Positions 24,823 through 32,533 of a DNA stretch of 64,000 nt are shown piece after piece. Below the pieces are notes generated by a model that saw only the letters and a list, made by a program, of their open reading frames with translations, made no database searches and had not been told where the DNA came from. The DNA lies in NCBI RefSeq assembly GCF_024055795.1, contig NZ_JAMXMY010000002.1, positions 587,876-651,875 of the forward strand. The letters run 5' to 3'. The stretch is from Actinoallomurus purpureus. Lineage in GTDB: Bacteria > Actinomycetota > Actinomycetes > Streptosporangiales > Streptosporangiaceae. How positions within the stretch are numbered: position 1 is the stretch's first letter; each line of letters opens with the position of its first letter. The position numbers and the translations under genes are program-made.

Positions 24823-25767
24823 CTACTGGATGAAGCGCACGACGTGGGCGGTGTGCCGTCCCGACCCGTACAGCGTCGTGATGTGCACGCTGTGCGAGGC
24901 GCGAGGCGGCGCCGCCTCGATGATCTTGTTGTTGCCGATGTAGAGCGCCACGTGGGTCGTGGAGTAGATGTTGTCACCACTACCCCAGAAGATCAGGTCG
25001 CCCTTGCGCAGCGACGACCAGCTCTTCTTCGGGCCCCGGCTGTACTGCTGGGTGGTGTCGGCGCCGATGTCGATGCCCGCGCCCTTGTAGAAGGCGTACA
25101 GCGTCAGGCCGGAGCAGTCGAAGCCGTACCGCCGGTAGTCGGCGTAGCCGCCCGGGCTCAGGGACGAGATGCCGCAGGACGCGCCGCCCTTGCCGCCCGC
25201 GCCCCACGAGTAGCTGCGGACCTTCTTGGTCTCCGCCGTCGCGATCGAGATCACCCGATTGATGCGGGCGCTGGCCGACCCGACGCGCGAGCCGGAGGTG
25301 CCGTTGTTCCGGCCGTGCACGGCCGCGCTGCTGTAGCAGTTGCTGGCGCCCGGGGTGTTGCCACCCGAGCTCGTGCTGCCACCGCCGGTGCCCGACGTGC
25401 CGGTGCTGCACCGGGGCACGCCCGTGGCGTACCCGGTGTGACCGGTCTTCACGTAGACGTCGGTCACCCAGGTGCCGGCGGTGGTCTTGTCCCAGATGGC
25501 GGAACCGTAGGCGAACTCGCCCGGGTCCTGGCAGACGACGGGGACCTTCTGTCCCTTCTTGTACTGGTCGACCTTGACGGTCTTCGCGTTGAGCGACTTG
25601 CCCGCGCGTCCGTCCAGGTTGTCCGCCGCCACGAAGTTGTGGACGGTCACCTTCTTGCTGGCCGACGTGGACTGCACGTGCGACGACGAGCAACCGCTGA
25701 GTGCCGCGATGCCGACGGAGACGGCGGCGACGCTCAGGCCGTTGACGAGGAGTCGTCTGGTTGTCAT
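24823..25767 (-). CDS. NlpC/P60 family cell-wall hydrolase, lipoprotein
   Basis: This 314-residue exported protein has a type II signal peptide with lipobox LSGC (mature Cys at about 26). A middle region (about 40-125) looks like an SH3-type or bacterial 'peptidase inhibitor' repeat domain, followed by a Gly/Ser/Thr-rich linker. The NlpC/P60 catalytic domain (about 180-314) has the nucleophile in YGFDCSGLTLYAFY, the histidine in TTHVALYIGNN, and typical KKSWSSLRKGDLIFW. It should cleave D-Glu-diaminopimelate bonds in peptidoglycan at the outer membrane face. ATG 25765-25767 follows AGGAGAGGACCCGCTA. It is transcribed divergently from the binding-domain gene across an AT-rich gap. Confidence 0.93.
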   Translation of the reverse strand: MTTRRLLVNGLSVAAVSVGIAALSGCSSSHVQSTSASKKVTVHNFVAADNLDGRAGKSLNAKTVKVDQYKKGQKVPVVCQDPGEFAYGSAIWDKTTAGTWVTDVYVKTGHTGYATGVPRCSTGTSGTGGGSTSSGGNTPGASNCYSSAAVHGRNNGTSGSRVGSASARINRVISIATAETKKVRSYSWGAGGKGGASCGISSLSPGGYADYRRYGFDCSGLTLYAFYKGAGIDIGADTTQQYSRGPKKSWSSLRKGDLIFWGSGDNIYSTTHVALYIGNNKIIEAAPPRASHSVHITTLYGSGRHTAHVVRFIQ

Positions 25768-26022
25768 TAGCGGGTCCTCTCCTGGCGCGGCTCGAGGCCG
25801 CGCTGGTCGGGGGGCTTGCGGTCAGTGATCATGACAGGTAGCGGGGAGTAATTCATGTTTTTCACAAACCCGACTTAATCGGACACATAACGTCACGCAA
25901 AGTAAGCAGGTACTGGCTAACACGAAAACCGCTCGTAAATCTGCATTGATGGTTAAAGCAAGGTAAAGGTAATAAACGGGCATTTAAGGGCGCTTTTCGC
26001 CGGACGTACTATCCTCCGGATC
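25768..26022. promoter_or_regulatory. AT-rich divergent intergenic region
   Basis: This 255-bp gap is far richer in A+T than the rest of the window, especially 25850-25990 (for example GGTTAAAGCAAGGTAAAGGT at 25951-25970). It must hold the divergent promoters for the NlpC/P60 lipoprotein gene and the gene at 26023. On the plus strand TACTAT (26007-26012) lies 10 nt before the start codon. I looked for the conserved ends of a c-di-AMP (ydaO) riboswitch on the minus strand and did not find them. Confidence 0.5.
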
Positions 26023-27000
26023 ATGGCCGTGAGCAGGAGAGATCCCCGGATCCGTCTGCTGGTCGTCGGCGCGGTGCTCCTCCTCGCCGGCCTGTCCGCC
26101 GGCGTCTACCTCCTGCGCGACCGCCCGCAGGCCTGCCAGGGGAAGACCCTGCAGGTCGGCGTGGTGGCGGCCCCGGACATCACTCCCGCGCTCGCCGACA
26201 TCGCCGCCCGGTTCAACGTGCAGCCCCACGAGATCGGGGGGAGATGCGCTCAGATCGAGATCGAGGCGCGGGATCCGGGATCGGTCGCCCGATCGCTGGC
26301 GAAGGGCGACCCGGCCGGAGCGGACGCCTGGGTGCCCGACTCGTCGATGTGGCTCGATCGCGCACGGGCCGCCGGTGCCCGGACGATCACTCCGGGCACC
26401 CCCCTCGCCGCGTCACCCGTGGTGATCGCCGCACCACGTGCCGTCGCCGCCGAACTGCGGGACGGCGGCGTCACCGCCGGCTGGCGCCTCCTGAAGGACG
26501 CTCCCCTGCACGCGTCGGTCCGCGCCCTCGACCCGGCCCGCAACGCCGCCGGCGCCGCCGTCACCCTCGCCGTCCGTGCCACCGTCGGCACCGTCACCGT
26601 CCCGCGCGACCCGGATCCGGCCCGGCTCTACGCCTCCTTCGCCGGACTGGCCGACCTCCGCCGTCCTCTCGTCGCAGCCTCGGAACAGTCGGTCGTCGCC
26701 TACAACGACACGCACCGGCCCAACCCGGCGGCGGTCATCGTCCCCGAGGACGGAACCCTCCTCCTCGACCACCCGTTCGTCGCGGTGACCCCCGACCCGT
26801 TGCGCGCCCAGGCCGTCGACGCGTTCCGCTGGGCCCTGCGGGCGCGCCAGGCCCTCGACATCTTCCAGTGGCACGGCTTCCGTACGACGGACGGCCGCCT
26901 CGACGCCCGTGAAGCCACCCGCCTCGGCCTCCGCGAGACCCTCCCCAAGATCCTCCCGAATCCGACCCCGGCCCAGGTGGCCGCCGCCATGCGCGCCTGA
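26023..27000 (+). CDS. Membrane-anchored solute-binding-like protein
   Basis: This 325-residue protein has a short basic N terminus, one membrane helix (LLVVGAVLLLAGLSAGVYLL, residues about 12-31), then an extracellular periplasmic-binding fold: LQVGVVAAPDITPALADIAA, GADAWVPDSSMWLDRA, AASPVVIAAPRAVAAEL. These are the features of the actinobacterial 'substrate-binding and vWA domain' proteins, which normally run to more than 500 residues. Here the frame stops after the binding domain (ILPNPTPAQVAAAMRA), with no MIDAS motif and no vWA frame in the next 150 bp. It may be a genuine single-domain version. ATG 26023 is chosen; no strong RBS is visible. Confidence 0.8.
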   Translation: MAVSRRDPRIRLLVVGAVLLLAGLSAGVYLLRDRPQACQGKTLQVGVVAAPDITPALADIAARFNVQPHEIGGRCAQIEIEARDPGSVARSLAKGDPAGADAWVPDSSMWLDRARAAGARTITPGTPLAASPVVIAAPRAVAAELRDGGVTAGWRLLKDAPLHASVRALDPARNAAGAAVTLAVRATVGTVTVPRDPDPARLYASFAGLADLRRPLVAASEQSVVAYNDTHRPNPAAVIVPEDGTLLLDHPFVAVTPDPLRAQAVDAFRWALRARQALDIFQWHGFRTTDGRLDAREATRLGLRETLPKILPNPTPAQVAAAMRA

Positions 27001-27156
27001 ACCGCGACCGAGGATTCATCCACACTTCACCGGAGAGACGACCGGCGGCCTCCGCTCGGTCTGTCGTGGTTCCGGCTTCACCAAGATCATTTTTCTGGCC
27101 GGAACGGTTCTTCGCCGGCCGTGGATCAAGCCCTCCATCGAAAGCGAGAACGAACC

Positions 27157-27591
27157 ATGCGCAGACTGATCGTCGCCGGGGCGCTCGGCGTCGCCGGCGT
27201 GCTGGCGTCCGGAGTGCCCGCGCACGCCGCGTCCGCCGATCACGCTTCCCCCCGTATCCAGCGTGCGGCGTGCTGGCAGAAGGTCAGCGGCCGGGCCTCC
27301 ATCAAGAAGACCAGTAAGAAGTGGCGTGACGTCAAGGCACAGGTCTATGTCGCCGACCCGAAACTCTGCAAGGGCAAGATCATCGCCATCCGGCTCTACA
27401 AGCGCACGGCGAAGACCGGGTGGTACCCGGTGCAAAGAAAGGCCGTAAAGGTGAAGGTCGTTACGGGCTTCAAGTACTACAGCACCGATAACGCCTACAG
27501 CCTCCCGTGCGGACAGTACGTGCACACCGAGTACCGCCTCGACGGAGTGACCCGGGTCGGAAAGTCCTACAAGCTCTGCTCGAATAACTGA
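27157..27591 (+). CDS. Small secreted protein of unknown function
   Basis: This 144-residue protein has a clear Sec signal peptide (MRRLIVAGALGVAGVLASG, cleavage expected after AHA at about residue 24). The mature part is basic and has four cysteines, at the start (RAACWQK), the middle (DPKLCKGK) and near the end (SLPCGQYVH, YKLCSNN), suggesting two disulfide bonds. The pattern resembles small actinobacterial exported beta-sandwich proteins but I do not recognise a family. ATG 27157 is the natural signal start. Codon use is less GC-biased than in neighbours (AAA, GTA and TCG-AAT-AAC codons). Confidence 0.8.
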   Translation: MRRLIVAGALGVAGVLASGVPAHAASADHASPRIQRAACWQKVSGRASIKKTSKKWRDVKAQVYVADPKLCKGKIIAIRLYKRTAKTGWYPVQRKAVKVKVVTGFKYYSTDNAYSLPCGQYVHTEYRLDGVTRVGKSYKLCSNN

Positions 27592-27679
27592 CCGAGCCGG
27601 CGCAGGTCCGTCCGCGTGGCCGCCGTCGGTCCCCGTGGCTCCTCCGGCCACGGAGACCCACGGCGTCACGTGCGGTGGG

Positions 27680-28954
27680 TCAGCGGCGCAGGATGAAGTC
27701 CTGCGGGTCGCGGGGCGGGCGGTCGCGCGGGGGAGCGGCGGGGTGGCCGATGCCGACCGCGCCCATCGGGTCCCAGGTCGCCGGCAGGTCGAGCACCTCG
27801 CGCACCACGTCGGCGCAGAACAGCGTGCTGGACACCCAACAGGAGCCCAGGCCCTCGACGGCCAGCGCGACGAGGAGGTTCTCCACGCCCGCGCCCATGG
27901 CGACGAGGAACATCTCGCGCTCGGCGCGGGAGCGGCGCGCGTCCGGATAGTCGTGCGCGCCGTCGGTCACCAGGCACGGCACGACGAGGTACGGGGCGCG
28001 GCGCAGCACGTCGCCGCGCTTGTGCCGCCGGGCGATCGACTCCTCGCTGAAGCCGTCGCCGCGCAGGTCGGCGGTCCAGGCGTCCCGCATGGCGTCCAGC
28101 AGCCGGTCCTTGTTCTCCTCGACGAGCACGAACCGCCAGGGCGTCGTGTGGTGCGGGGCGGGCGCGGTGATCGCGGCGGCCACCGCCCGGCGGACCGCGG
28201 CCGGGTCCACCGGCTCCGGTCCGAACTCCCGTACGGTCCGGCGGGCCGCCAGGACGTCCGCGGAGCCGTGCCGGAACATGTCCTCGTCGGGCGAGCGGAC
28301 GAGGGCCCGCGCCCCAGGCCCGTCCTCCTCGGTCACCAGGCCGTCCAGGCCGCGGACGACCGCGACCGGGACGCCTGCCAGCTTTCCCTTCACCAGCTCG
28401 GCCGCCGAGGCGATCTCGTCGGCGATCGAGGTCATCGTGGCGTCGAGCCGGTTGCCGTACGTGTCGACGCGGCCCCGCAGATCGTCCAGCGGCGGGATGC
28501 CGGCCGCGCCGATCGCGGCGTCGGTCAGGCCCAGTCGCCACGGCCGGCCGAGCGTGTCCGAGACGATCACGCCGACGCGGACCCCGGCCAGCTCCCGGAG
28601 CCGCGCGCGGATCCGGCGCGCCGACGCGTCCGGGTCCTCCGGAAGGAGGAGCACGGTGCCCGGCTCGGTGTTGGAGGCGTCGACGCCGGCCGCGGCCAGG
28701 ACCAGGCCCTGACGGGTCTCCACGATGCGCGTGGCACCCCGGCGGGCCACCACGCGTACGGTCTCCGCGTCGATCGCCTTCTCCCGGTCGTCGGCGACCA
28801 GGATCCGGCCCTCCGCCTTGCTGACGATCTTGGAGGTGATGACGACGACGTCGCCGTCCCGCAGCCCGGCCCCGGCGATCAGCGCCGCGACGTCGTCGCC
28901 CTCCCGCACCTCGGGAAGGCCGCCGACGCCGAACACCTCGTAGTGAGTACTCAT
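27680..28954 (-). CDS. fbiB: Coenzyme F420:L-glutamate ligase with FMN reductase domain
   Basis: This 424-residue bifunctional enzyme adds the glutamate tail to F420-0 and reduces dehydro-F420. The N-terminal CofE-like ligase half (residues about 1-240) has [19 protein letters not shown] and [14 protein letters not shown]. The C-terminal nitroreductase-like FMN half (about 245-424) has [26 protein letters not shown] and [17 protein letters not shown]. The length fits the actinobacterial two-domain FbiB. ATG 28952-28954 overlaps the TGA of fbiA by 4 bp (ATGA), so translation is coupled. Confidence 0.96.
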   Translation of the reverse strand: MSTHYEVFGVGGLPEVREGDDVAALIAGAGLRDGDVVVITSKIVSKAEGRILVADDREKAIDAETVRVVARRGATRIVETRQGLVLAAAGVDASNTEPGTVLLLPEDPDASARRIRARLRELAGVRVGVIVSDTLGRPWRLGLTDAAIGAAGIPPLDDLRGRVDTYGNRLDATMTSIADEIASAAELVKGKLAGVPVAVVRGLDGLVTEEDGPGARALVRSPDEDMFRHGSADVLAARRTVREFGPEPVDPAAVRRAVAAAITAPAPHHTTPWRFVLVEENKDRLLDAMRDAWTADLRGDGFSEESIARRHKRGDVLRRAPYLVVPCLVTDGAHDYPDARRSRAEREMFLVAMGAGVENLLVALAVEGLGSCWVSSTLFCADVVREVLDLPATWDPMGAVGIGHPAAPPRDRPPRDPQDFILRR

Positions 28955-29895
28955 GAGCGGAGCTCCGTGGCGAGGTCGAGGGCGGCGCGGGCGATGTCGG
29001 CGGAGGCGTCGACGTCCGTCATCAGCAGCGGCCGGGAGCGGACCGCGATGCCGTTCAGGTCGCCCTCGAGGACGGAGTCGGCGGTGTCGACGAGCCAGCC
29101 GTCCAGCAGGTCCGGCCCGTAGTGCGCCGCCACCGCACCGGCGGAGGTCTCCACGCCGATCGCGGTCAGGCACGCGTCGGCCATGCCGCGTACGGGCGCG
29201 CCGCCGATGATGGGGGAGACGCCCACCACGGTCTTGGCCGCGACCGCCGGGCGGATGCCCGGCACGGACAGGATCGTGCCGACGCTGACGACCGGGTTGG
29301 ACGGCGGGAGGATCACGAGGTCGGCGGCGTCCAGGGCCTCGAGCACGCCGGGGGCGGGCTTGGCGTCCTCGGCGCCGACCGCCACGATGGACCGGGCCGC
29401 GACCTGCGCGTGCAGCCGCACCCACCACTCCTGGAAGTGGACGGCGCGCCGGCCTTCGGCGTCCTCGATGACGACGTGGGTCTCCACCCGGTCGTCGCTC
29501 ATCGGCAGCAGGCGCACACCGGGCTTCCACCGGTCGCACAGCGCCGCGGTGACGGCCGACAGCGGATACCCGGCGTCGAGCATCTGCGTGCGCACGATGT
29601 GCGTCCCGAAGTCACGGTCGCCGAGGGTGAACCAGGAGGGCCCGATCTCGTACGCGGCCAGCTCCTCGCGGATCGTGAATCGCTCGTCCGCGCGCCCCCA
29701 CCCCTGCTCTTCGTTGATGCCGTCGCCGAGGGTGTACATCACGGTGTCGAGGTCGGGACAGACTCGTAGCCCGAACAGTGAAATGTCGTCGCCTGTGTTG
29801 CCGATAACGGTGATGTCCGCCTCTGGGGCGGCCTGCCTCAGTCCGCGCAGGAAACGGGCTCCCCCGATTCCGCCCGCGAGTGCCACGATGCGCAT
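28951..29895 (-). CDS. fbiA: 2-phospho-L-lactate/phosphoenolpyruvate transferase
   Basis: This 314-residue enzyme (CofD family) transfers the phospho-(enol)pyruvate or lactate group to FO to form (dehydro-)F420-0. It begins [19 protein letters not shown], followed by [39 protein letters not shown] and [18 protein letters not shown], all family signatures. ATG 29893-29895 is chosen because it opens the conserved strand; the in-frame extension to 29976 runs into the divergent gene's leader. It is the first gene of the fbiA-fbiB operon, equivalent to Rv3261-Rv3262. Confidence 0.96.
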   Translation of the reverse strand: MRIVALAGGIGGARFLRGLRQAAPEADITVIGNTGDDISLFGLRVCPDLDTVMYTLGDGINEEQGWGRADERFTIREELAAYEIGPSWFTLGDRDFGTHIVRTQMLDAGYPLSAVTAALCDRWKPGVRLLPMSDDRVETHVVIEDAEGRRAVHFQEWWVRLHAQVAARSIVAVGAEDAKPAPGVLEALDAADLVILPPSNPVVSVGTILSVPGIRPAVAAKTVVGVSPIIGGAPVRGMADACLTAIGVETSAGAVAAHYGPDLLDGWLVDTADSVLEGDLNGIAVRSRPLLMTDVDASADIARAALDLATELRS

Positions 29896-29992
29896 GCGGA
29901 CAAGTCTGGCACTCCGGGGAGCGGTGGACGCCACGGGCCGTGGGTCAGTGTGCGAAGCTGGCGTGGATTCGAACACTCACAGGGAGTAACGC

Positions 29993-30814
29993 GTGAACAA
30001 TGACGCCGCGCAGCGGCTACGAGAACCAGGCGCCTGGGTTCTCCTGGGTTCGGTCTTTCTGCAGTTGGTCAGCGGACTGATCAGTCTCTTCACGGGCAGC
30101 GGCGGCACGGGGTTCACGTACCGCGCCTACAACTTCGTCGCCTACGACAACTTCTTCACGGCGGTCGCCATCGTCGGGCTGGTCGTGGTCGCGGTGGCGC
30201 TGACGTCCCGGCTCGGTGGCGCTCCCACCCCTCAGGCCCGCAACGTCGCGCTGGCCGGGGCGATCCTGCTCGGCGCGATCGCGCTGTTCGAGGTGATCGC
30301 GATCCTCGCCGGCCTCGCCGCGGGCGCCGGCAGCCCGGGCGTCATCCTGGACGTGGCGGTCAGCGCGAAGCTCGCGATGTTCCTGTACGGCATCGCGAAG
30401 CTCGCCGTGGTCGGGGTCGGGGCCTTCTACGCCTTCTCGACCTTCCAGTCGTTCGCGCCCCGGCCGGTCGCGCCGCAGTACCCGCAGCAGGGATACGGCC
30501 AGCCGGCGTCGCCGTACGGCCCGGCGTACGGGCAGCAGCAGCCGTACGCGCAGCCGCAGGCGCCTTATGGGCAGCCACAGAGCCAGCAATCGTATGGTCA
30601 GCAGCCGCCCTTTCCCCAGCAGGGGTACGGCCAGCCGGGCTACCCTCAGCAGCCACCAGCGCAGCCTTCGTCGGGGCAGCCGGCCGGGCAGAGCGAGGGT
30701 GAGTGGACGCGTGCCTACGGCAGTTCGGACGTGCCGGCGCCGAAGGAGGCGCCGTCGGGATCCGGCGAGTCGGACCAATCGCCCCCGGGCGACCCGTACC
30801 GGCCTCCGGAGTAG
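29993..30814 (+). CDS. Membrane protein with Pro/Gln/Tyr/Gly-rich cytoplasmic tail
   Basis: This 273-residue protein has about four membrane helices in residues 15-155 (for example VLLGSVFLQLVSGLISLF, AVAIVGLVVVAVALTSRL, GIAKLAVVGVGAFYAF). The tail from about 160 to 273 is low-complexity, with many copies of short units such as YGQP, PYGQ and QQGYGQP, ending in an acidic Ser/Pro stretch. Such tails are common in actinobacterial membrane proteins and are expected to be disordered. GTG 29993 follows AGGGAGTAAC. It is divergent from fbiA and precedes whiB2. No function can be assigned. Confidence 0.85.
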   Translation: MNNDAAQRLREPGAWVLLGSVFLQLVSGLISLFTGSGGTGFTYRAYNFVAYDNFFTAVAIVGLVVVAVALTSRLGGAPTPQARNVALAGAILLGAIALFEVIAILAGLAAGAGSPGVILDVAVSAKLAMFLYGIAKLAVVGVGAFYAFSTFQSFAPRPVAPQYPQQGYGQPASPYGPAYGQQQPYAQPQAPYGQPQSQQSYGQQPPFPQQGYGQPGYPQQPPAQPSSGQPAGQSEGEWTRAYGSSDVPAPKEAPSGSGESDQSPPGDPYRPPE

Positions 30815-30922
30815 TCGGCGGCGGCAGAAAGGCATAACTGAATGATTCTGCGTAGTGGCTACCGTCTTCGCAGGTCAGCGCGGCTTTTTTAGCTGCGGCG
30901 CACCGTTCCGTGCCCATTCGGC

Positions 30923-30998
30923 TTGACGCCGCTGGTCAGACACGCGTGTAATTTCATCGGTGTAGTTCTGCCTTCCCGGGGGACTCAGTCGGGGAAGG
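30923..30998 (+). promoter_or_regulatory. Candidate whiB2 promoter and leader hairpin
   Basis: TTGACG (30923-30928) and TGTAAT (30947-30952) are separated by 18 bp, a good principal-sigma-type promoter. Transcription would begin near 30960 and leave a leader of about 78 nt. Inside it CCTTCCC (30971-30977) pairs with GGGAAGG (30992-30998), a 7-bp hairpin upstream of the RBS. Confidence 0.55.
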
Positions 30999-31037
30999 TG
31001 ACCAGGGGGGGACTCCACGGGGCGAGGAGGTGCGTCT

Positions 31038-31301
31038 GTGAGCGAAGTGCTCATCCCGCTGACGCACGGTGCAGACGGCGAAGAGTTGGGCTGGCAGGAG
31101 CGCGCCCTGTGCGCGCAGACTGACCCGGAAGCGTTTTTTCCGGAAAAGGGTGGCTCGACCCGTGAAGCCAAGAAAGTGTGCCGTGCCTGCGAGGTGCGGG
31201 CGGAATGCTTGGAATATGCGCTTGGGCACGATGAGCGATTCGGTATTTGGGGAGGTCTGTCCGAACGTGAGCGCCGGAAGCTCAAGCGCGAGGCGAGCTG
31301 A
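31038..31301 (+). CDS. whiB2: WhiB family iron-sulfur transcriptional regulator (WhiB2/WhmD type)
   Basis: This 87-residue protein has the four cluster cysteines Cys25, Cys48, Cys51 and Cys57 (C-x22-C-x2-C-x5-C), the turn motif FGIWGGLSERER, and the basic tail RRKLKREAS. WhiB proteins bind a 4Fe-4S cluster and the sigma-factor region 4; WhiB2/WhmD/WhiB controls septation in mycobacteria and sporulation septation in Streptomyces. The assignment to WhiB2 rests on its place beside fbiA/fbiB and the DUF3499-manB operon, as for Rv3260c. GTG 31038 is preceded by GAGGAGGTGCGTCT. It has its own candidate promoter at 30923 and a terminator at 31372. Confidence 0.95.
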   Translation: MSEVLIPLTHGADGEELGWQERALCAQTDPEAFFPEKGGSTREAKKVCRACEVRAECLEYALGHDERFGIWGGLSERERRKLKREAS

Positions 31302-31371
31302 GGCCCACGCGCGCGGTGTGCGACGCCCGCGGTGATCGTTCACCCGGGGTCCTGCCGGACGGCTCGACGCG

Positions 31372-31402
31372 GTCCGGCGGGCCCCCGGGGGGCCTGCCGG
31401 AC
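31372..31402. terminator. Terminator-like hairpin after whiB2
   Basis: GTCCGGCGGGCC (31372-31383) pairs with GGCCTGCCGGAC (31391-31402), a 12-bp stem with one wobble and a 7-nt loop. It lies 70 bp after the whiB2 stop. Confidence 0.65.
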
Positions 31403-31464
31403 GAGGCTGGCCGATTGCGGTCGTTATGGGCCGATCGGGGGGATTCGGTGCCTGAAGGTCTCTT

Positions 31465-31509
31465 GAGCCGAGCGACTCTGAGCCGGCCGACTCTGAGCCG
31501 GCCGACTCG
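31465..31509. repeat. Three 15-bp tandem repeats
   Basis: GAGCCGGCCGACTCT occurs as three head-to-tail units at 31465-31479 (two changes), 31480-31494 and 31495-31509 (last base changed). They lie between the whiB2 terminator and the 3' end of the convergent gene at 31534. Confidence 0.85.
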
Positions 31510-31533
31510 CGTCAAAGCGCCGCTTGAGCCGCC

Positions 31534-31965
31534 TCACTCGTCGCGAGAGTCGTAGGTCGGGTCGACGGACTCCGGCGCCAGCCCGAGCAGATCCGCGACC
31601 TCCTCGACGACCACGTCACGGACCAGCCGGGCACGGTCGCGCTCGTCGTCGCCGCCCCGCGCCTCCACCGGCCGCCGGTACACCACGATCCGCGCCGGCC
31701 TGTCGTCCGCGGCGGGCAGCAGGCGCCCGAGGGGAATCGGCTCGGCGGGGTCCGCCCACGACTCGACGGGCGGAACCTCTTCGACGGCGAACTCCACACC
31801 CGCCAGCTCGTGGCTCCAGCGCTGCTCGAGACGGCGCGCCTCCTCGCGGACCAGATCGTCGAAGCGCTCGGCCCGGGAGCGGGAGATCGGCACCTCGGGC
31901 GGCGCGAGCGGTCCGCGCATCCCGCGGCCACGGCGGTCGCGGCGGCGTGTGCTAGAGCGTGTCAC
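31534..31965 (-). CDS. Metallopeptidase-family-like protein (Rv3259 type)
   Basis: This 143-residue protein begins with a basic stretch ([19 protein letters not shown]) and matches the actinobacterial COG3824-like zincin family by RGPLAPPEVPISRSRAERFD, ARIVVYRRPVEAR and the C-terminal EEVADLLGLAPESVDP. The position of the zinc motif HExxH reads VVVEEVADLL, so no histidine ligands remain and peptidase activity is unlikely. GTG 31963-31965 follows AAGGAG at 11 nt. It is convergent with whiB2 and divergent from the DUF3499 gene, matching the order Rv3258c-Rv3259-Rv3260c. Confidence 0.85.
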   Translation of the reverse strand: MTRSSTRRRDRRGRGMRGPLAPPEVPISRSRAERFDDLVREEARRLEQRWSHELAGVEFAVEEVPPVESWADPAEPIPLGRLLPAADDRPARIVVYRRPVEARGGDDERDRARLVRDVVVEEVADLLGLAPESVDPTYDSRDE

Positions 31966-32110
31966 CCGGGATCGCACTCCTTGAGCATAGTCCGGACCTG
32001 GCCTGGCCGCCCCTCGCACAAAGATCCGTTATGCGGTCGCGCGTCGGAAATACGGCGACACGAAGTGAGGATAGTGGCGCGGGTACGGCAGGAGGAGATA
32101 CGTTCCCGTC

Positions 32111-32473
32111 GTGAGCCCCGTCCGCATCTGCTCCCGCACCGCGTGCAAGCAGTCTGCTGTCTACACGCTCACGTACGTCTACGCCGACTCGACCGCTGTT
32201 CTGGGCCCGCTGGCAGCGTACGTCGAGCCCCATTGCTACGACCTCTGCGCCGAGCACGCCGAGCGCCTGACCGCCCCCGTCGGCTGGGAGCTCGTCCGCC
32301 TGCCCGCCGAAGAGTCCGAGCCGACCAGTGACGACCTCGAGGCGCTGGCCAACGCCGTCCGCGAGGCCGCCAAACCCGCCACGCCCCGGCAGGAGCCGGT
32401 CGGGCAGGGCGTCGAGGTCGGCCGTCGAGGCCATCTGCGGGTGCTCCGCTCGGACACGCCCCGCAAGCCCTGA
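32111..32473 (+). CDS. DUF3499 family protein
   Basis: This 120-residue protein of unknown role is conserved next to the phosphomannomutase gene in actinobacteria (Rv3258c). The N-terminal half carries two cysteine pairs, CSRTAC and CYDLCAEH, which look like a zinc-ribbon, followed by the family segment VGWELVRLP. The C-terminal roughly 50 residues are variable and charged. GTG 32111 is used; AGGAGGAG lies about 14 nt upstream, further than usual. It precedes manB by 60 bp on the same strand. Confidence 0.9.
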   Translation: MSPVRICSRTACKQSAVYTLTYVYADSTAVLGPLAAYVEPHCYDLCAEHAERLTAPVGWELVRLPAEESEPTSDDLEALANAVREAAKPATPRQEPVGQGVEVGRRGHLRVLRSDTPRKP

Positions 32474-32533
32474 TCCGCTCCCGGTAGGCTCAGGGCGGCA
32501 ATACGACGACGGGCCGTGAGCAGGGGGGCGCGA

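Noticed and set aside
25768..26022. c-di-AMP (ydaO) riboswitch upstream of the NlpC/P60 gene
   Set aside because: Such riboswitches often precede actinobacterial wall hydrolases, but the conserved GC-rich cores were not present on the minus strand.
29966..29974. GATTCGAAC, resembling a tRNA T-arm
   Set aside because: No acceptor stem, anticodon arm or CCA could be folded around it.
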